A stretch of 64,000 nt of DNA. Origin: an uncultured Arenicella sp. GTDB lineage: Bacteria; Pseudomonadota; Gammaproteobacteria; Arenicellales; Arenicellaceae. Positions within the stretch are counted from its first letter, which is position 1; every line of letters begins with the position of its first letter. The notes under the pieces were generated by a model. It did no database searches. It had not been told where the DNA came from and saw only the letters and a list, made by a program, of their open reading frames with translations. The stretch covers positions 1 through 64,000 of the forward strand of contig CANMNN010000001.1 of NCBI GenBank assembly GCA_947499305.1, written 5' to 3'. This document shows positions 61,739 to 64,000 of this stretch, piece after piece. A program made the position numbers and the translations under genes.

Positions 61739-62998
61739 TTAGTTAAGTGTCTCGATGGCTTGATATGCACCAACTTTTAAATCGAAGCGCAGTGGCCATG
61801 GGGAGTTATAGAGCTGAACTAAGCCAATCCCAATTAACTCTTCCTCTGGATCTATCCAGAACTTTGTGCCTGCAAGCCCAGCCCAGGAAATCTCGCCTTT
61901 GGAGGACATGGCTGGCATTAAGGCCGGGTTTGTCACGACACCATAGCCTAGCGCCATACTTTGGCCCGCATGCAGGTTATGTTCACCTACTGCACGTACC
62001 TTAGGTGTCATATGATTCGAAGCCATAAATTTGACAGTCTTGGGCCCAAGTATTCGAACGCCATCAAGCTCGCCACCGTTTAGAACCATTTGTGAAAAGC
62101 GAAAGTAGTCATAGGCGCTGGAAATTAAACCGCCACCGCCCATGAACAAGCCCACTTTGTCAAAAGGGCGAGATTGGTCGGCCGGCATCGCCATTACTTT
62201 GTTGTTTTTCGCATCCCAAAACTGGTCGCTGGCAAAGCGAGCTATTTTGGTTTGCGGTATCTCGAAGAAGGTATCTTTCATCTTCAACGGCTCGAAGATT
62301 GTTTTTGCGTAATATTCATCGAGCGGCATGCCGCTTAGTTTTTCGATTACCGCGCCGAGAACGTCCATGCTTACACTATAGTGGTAGCGCTCACCCGGTT
62401 GGTACCTCAGTGGCAGTTTCGCGACCTTGGCAATAAAGTCGTCTAGATTGGCGCTCTGAAACAGCTGTGCCTTTTGATAGGCCACATCGACGGGATTATC
62501 GGCAACAAACCCATAGCTTAAGCCTGCTGTATGCATAAAAAGTTGACGCATCAACATAGGAGCTTCAGGAGTAAGTAGTTCGCCGTCAATCAGAATTTTC
62601 TGATCGGCAAACTGCGGTAAGTATTTGCTCACAGGGTCGTTCATGTGGAACTTTCCTTGTTCATACAAGGTCATAGCTGCGACGGCAGTAATGGGTTTGG
62701 TCATCGAGTAAATTCGAAACAAGGTATCCGTTTCCATCGGTTTGGCGTTATCAACTCCATAGTTCCCATGCGCCTTGAAGTGCACTATCTTACCTTTGCG
62801 AGCAATTAGGCTTACTAAACCCGAATAGCTGCCATTTTCGATATAACGCTCGCCTAGGCTGTCTAATCGCTCGAGTCGTTCACTAGACATACCCACTTTT
62901 TCAGCCTTGCTTATTGTTTGTGCTAAGCCTAATTGCGAGGCACCTATTAGCACCAGCGATAGCGCTAGCGTTGTGATTTTGGAAAGGGGCTTGTGCAT
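61739..62998 (-). CDS. Serine hydrolase, class C beta-lactamase family
   Basis: 419 residues with a signal peptide (TTLALSLVLIGASQLGLAQ). The SxxK motif is SMTK (Ser98, Lys101), with the Tyr motif in YHYSVSMDVLG and a late GTKFWIDPEEELIGIG for the third. Closest to EstB-type esterases and penicillin-binding-protein-like hydrolases rather than true AmpC. It acts in the periplasm on an ester or amide not identified here. Confidence 0.9.
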   Translation of the reverse strand: MHKPLSKITTLALSLVLIGASQLGLAQTISKAEKVGMSSERLERLDSLGERYIENGSYSGLVSLIARKGKIVHFKAHGNYGVDNAKPMETDTLFRIYSMTKPITAVAAMTLYEQGKFHMNDPVSKYLPQFADQKILIDGELLTPEAPMLMRQLFMHTAGLSYGFVADNPVDVAYQKAQLFQSANLDDFIAKVAKLPLRYQPGERYHYSVSMDVLGAVIEKLSGMPLDEYYAKTIFEPLKMKDTFFEIPQTKIARFASDQFWDAKNNKVMAMPADQSRPFDKVGLFMGGGGLISSAYDYFRFSQMVLNGGELDGVRILGPKTVKFMASNHMTPKVRAVGEHNLHAGQSMALGYGVVTNPALMPAMSSKGEISWAGLAGTKFWIDPEEELIGIGLVQLYNSPWPLRFDLKVGAYQAIETLN

Positions 62999-63156
62999 TA
63001 GTTAAGTTCCTAGTTTATTGGTCTCAGCGGAGTTTACCGCGCGAATGTGTTTGAAGTGTTACGTGCCTAATTCGCTACTCGTAACACTTCAGTGTTAGCA
63101 TGATCATTAGGCAGGGGCGATAAGGGCCTGAAAACAAAAATTAGTTTAGACACACT

Positions 63157-64000
63157 ATGCAATCAAAACTTCACGCAAATGAACTGACATTGGGACAACG
63201 ATATTTAAAACTCGCTGTTCTTGTTTTGATCGCGGGTAATATCTACCCGTTGATTTATCTGAGACAGAACTTTGAGGTCAGTATTGTTGAAACATTCGGA
63301 ATCACCTCGGCTCAGATCAACGATAACTACTTTTGGCTGGGTATTATTTATGTGATCACCTACATCCCTAGTGGTTGGCTTGCTGACAGGATCTCCCCAA
63401 GAATATTGATGTCGTTTTCATTGTTGATGGCGGGCTTACTTGGTGTTTGGTTTGCTAGCATTCCGTCAGCAATAGAAATTACTTTCATTTTTGTAGGCTG
63501 GGGTATTGCCGCTGGATTGACGTTTTGGGCCGCGTTGATCAAAGCGACAGCTTTACTGGCAAAACCTGAGGAGCAAGGTCGTTTCTTTGGGATCTTAGAT
63601 GGCGGGCGTGGTTTGATTGAGGCAGTTTTAGCTTCGATTGCAGTCGGCATCTTTGCTTATTTTACCGGCGCTGACGGAGAAGGAACACCTGATGCTATGG
63701 TGAAGGTTATTTGGTTGTATGTATGCATGATGTTAGCTCTTGCACCGATCGCATTTTTTATTCTGGACGACCCTATTGATCGAGTAGTTACTGAAAAAAG
63801 AGATCGATCAGTAGCTAGATTTTTAAACCAAATATCTGATGTTCTTTCTAAGCCTGAGATATGGCTTTGCGCTTTTTGCATCATGACTGGGTATCAATTA
63901 TTTTGGGCTACGTACTCATTTTCAGTTTACATGCAGAGTGAAATGGGTCTTACGGCGGTCGCGGTTGGTTCTATTACTGTAGCGAAACTCTGGATGCGTC
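63157..64000 (+). CDS. MFS transporter, 5' part (cut by window edge)
   Basis: An ATG at 63157 begins a frame that stays open to the last base (281 codons). The protein reads MQSKLHANELTLGQRYLKLA and then shows the first helices, with the MFS loop motif GWLADRISPRILMSFS after helix 2 and a cytoplasmic loop near residue 200 (DDPIDRVVTEKRDRSVARF). About eight of twelve helices are visible. The substrate cannot be told; the C-terminal half is outside. Confidence 0.85.
   Translation, partial: MQSKLHANELTLGQRYLKLAVLVLIAGNIYPLIYLRQNFEVSIVETFGITSAQINDNYFWLGIIYVITYIPSGWLADRISPRILMSFSLLMAGLLGVWFASIPSAIEITFIFVGWGIAAGLTFWAALIKATALLAKPEEQGRFFGILDGGRGLIEAVLASIAVGIFAYFTGADGEGTPDAMVKVIWLYVCMMLALAPIAFFILDDPIDRVVTEKRDRSVARFLNQISDVLSKPEIWLCAFCIMTGYQLFWATYSFSVYMQSEMGLTAVAVGSITVAKLWMR

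Overview
The window reads as ordinary chromosome of a free-living, probably marine gammaproteobacterium, with mid-40s GC judged by eye. The reasons are a TonB-dependent receptor, a secreted pullulanase, many exported peptidases (C25, M13, M49-like, S9, DUF885, M90), sterol- and acyl-desaturase family proteins, and gammaproteobacterial types such as TrxC, MtfA, VF530, YchJ and HopJ-like proteins. An Arenicella-like lineage would fit, but that is a guess from gene content. No rRNA, tRNA, CRISPR array or intact insertion sequence was seen. The left edge carries only what looks like the last codons of an IS3-type transposase.

Layout. 0.2-3.2 kb: a MarR regulator and a divergent membrane protein share a twin palindromic operator, followed by an XRE/DUF2975/two-lipoprotein operon. 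3.3-9 kb: thiol and stress genes (hydrolase-OsmC fusion, TrxC, FrnE-like DsbA, a thioredoxin-like protein) mixed with peptidases (MtfA with a SEC-C tail, DUF885). 9-16.7 kb: a large C25 peptidase, a two-subunit molybdenum hydroxylase and a histone-deacetylase-like enzyme, all on the minus strand. 16.7-25.8 kb: two transporters, an SPFH/Arc-like/HopJ/App1 run behind a palindrome, a DnaA-box-like cluster, M14 and M49-like peptidases, DedA and a second-type peptide deformylase. 26-34.7 kb: a TonB receptor, a frameshifted PAP2 phosphatase and a kynurenine-pathway operon (S9 peptidase, formamidase-like hydrolase, kynureninase). 35-46 kb: pullulanase, a TM2/pilin-like fusion, an AraC/desaturase/epimerase group, an M13 peptidase and a MerR/sterol-desaturase pair.

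46.3-50.3 kb is the least ordinary stretch. Two decayed copies of the same alpha/beta hydrolase lie on either side of a large beta-helix protein, inside AT-richer, gene-poor DNA. 50.3-64 kb returns to dense housekeeping content: glutaredoxin-like protein, VF530 with three 23-nt repeats against its start codon, DoxX-like, MOSC, YceI, an unpaired AbiEi-type antitoxin-like protein, YchJ, and then a same-strand run for nucleoside and ribose salvage (2OG-Fe(II) oxygenase, ribokinase, nucleoside hydrolase, thymidine kinase, flavin reductase, YigZ-like). It ends with a PDZ protein, a serine hydrolase and an MFS transporter cut by the window edge.

I do not see a clear new multi-gene defence or biosynthetic system. 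The best leads are the decayed hydrolase pair around the beta-helix gene, the orphan AbiEi-like protein, the TM2/pilin-like fusion, the DnaA-box-like cluster and the 23-nt repeats. Functions are assigned from remembered family motifs; no database search was run.
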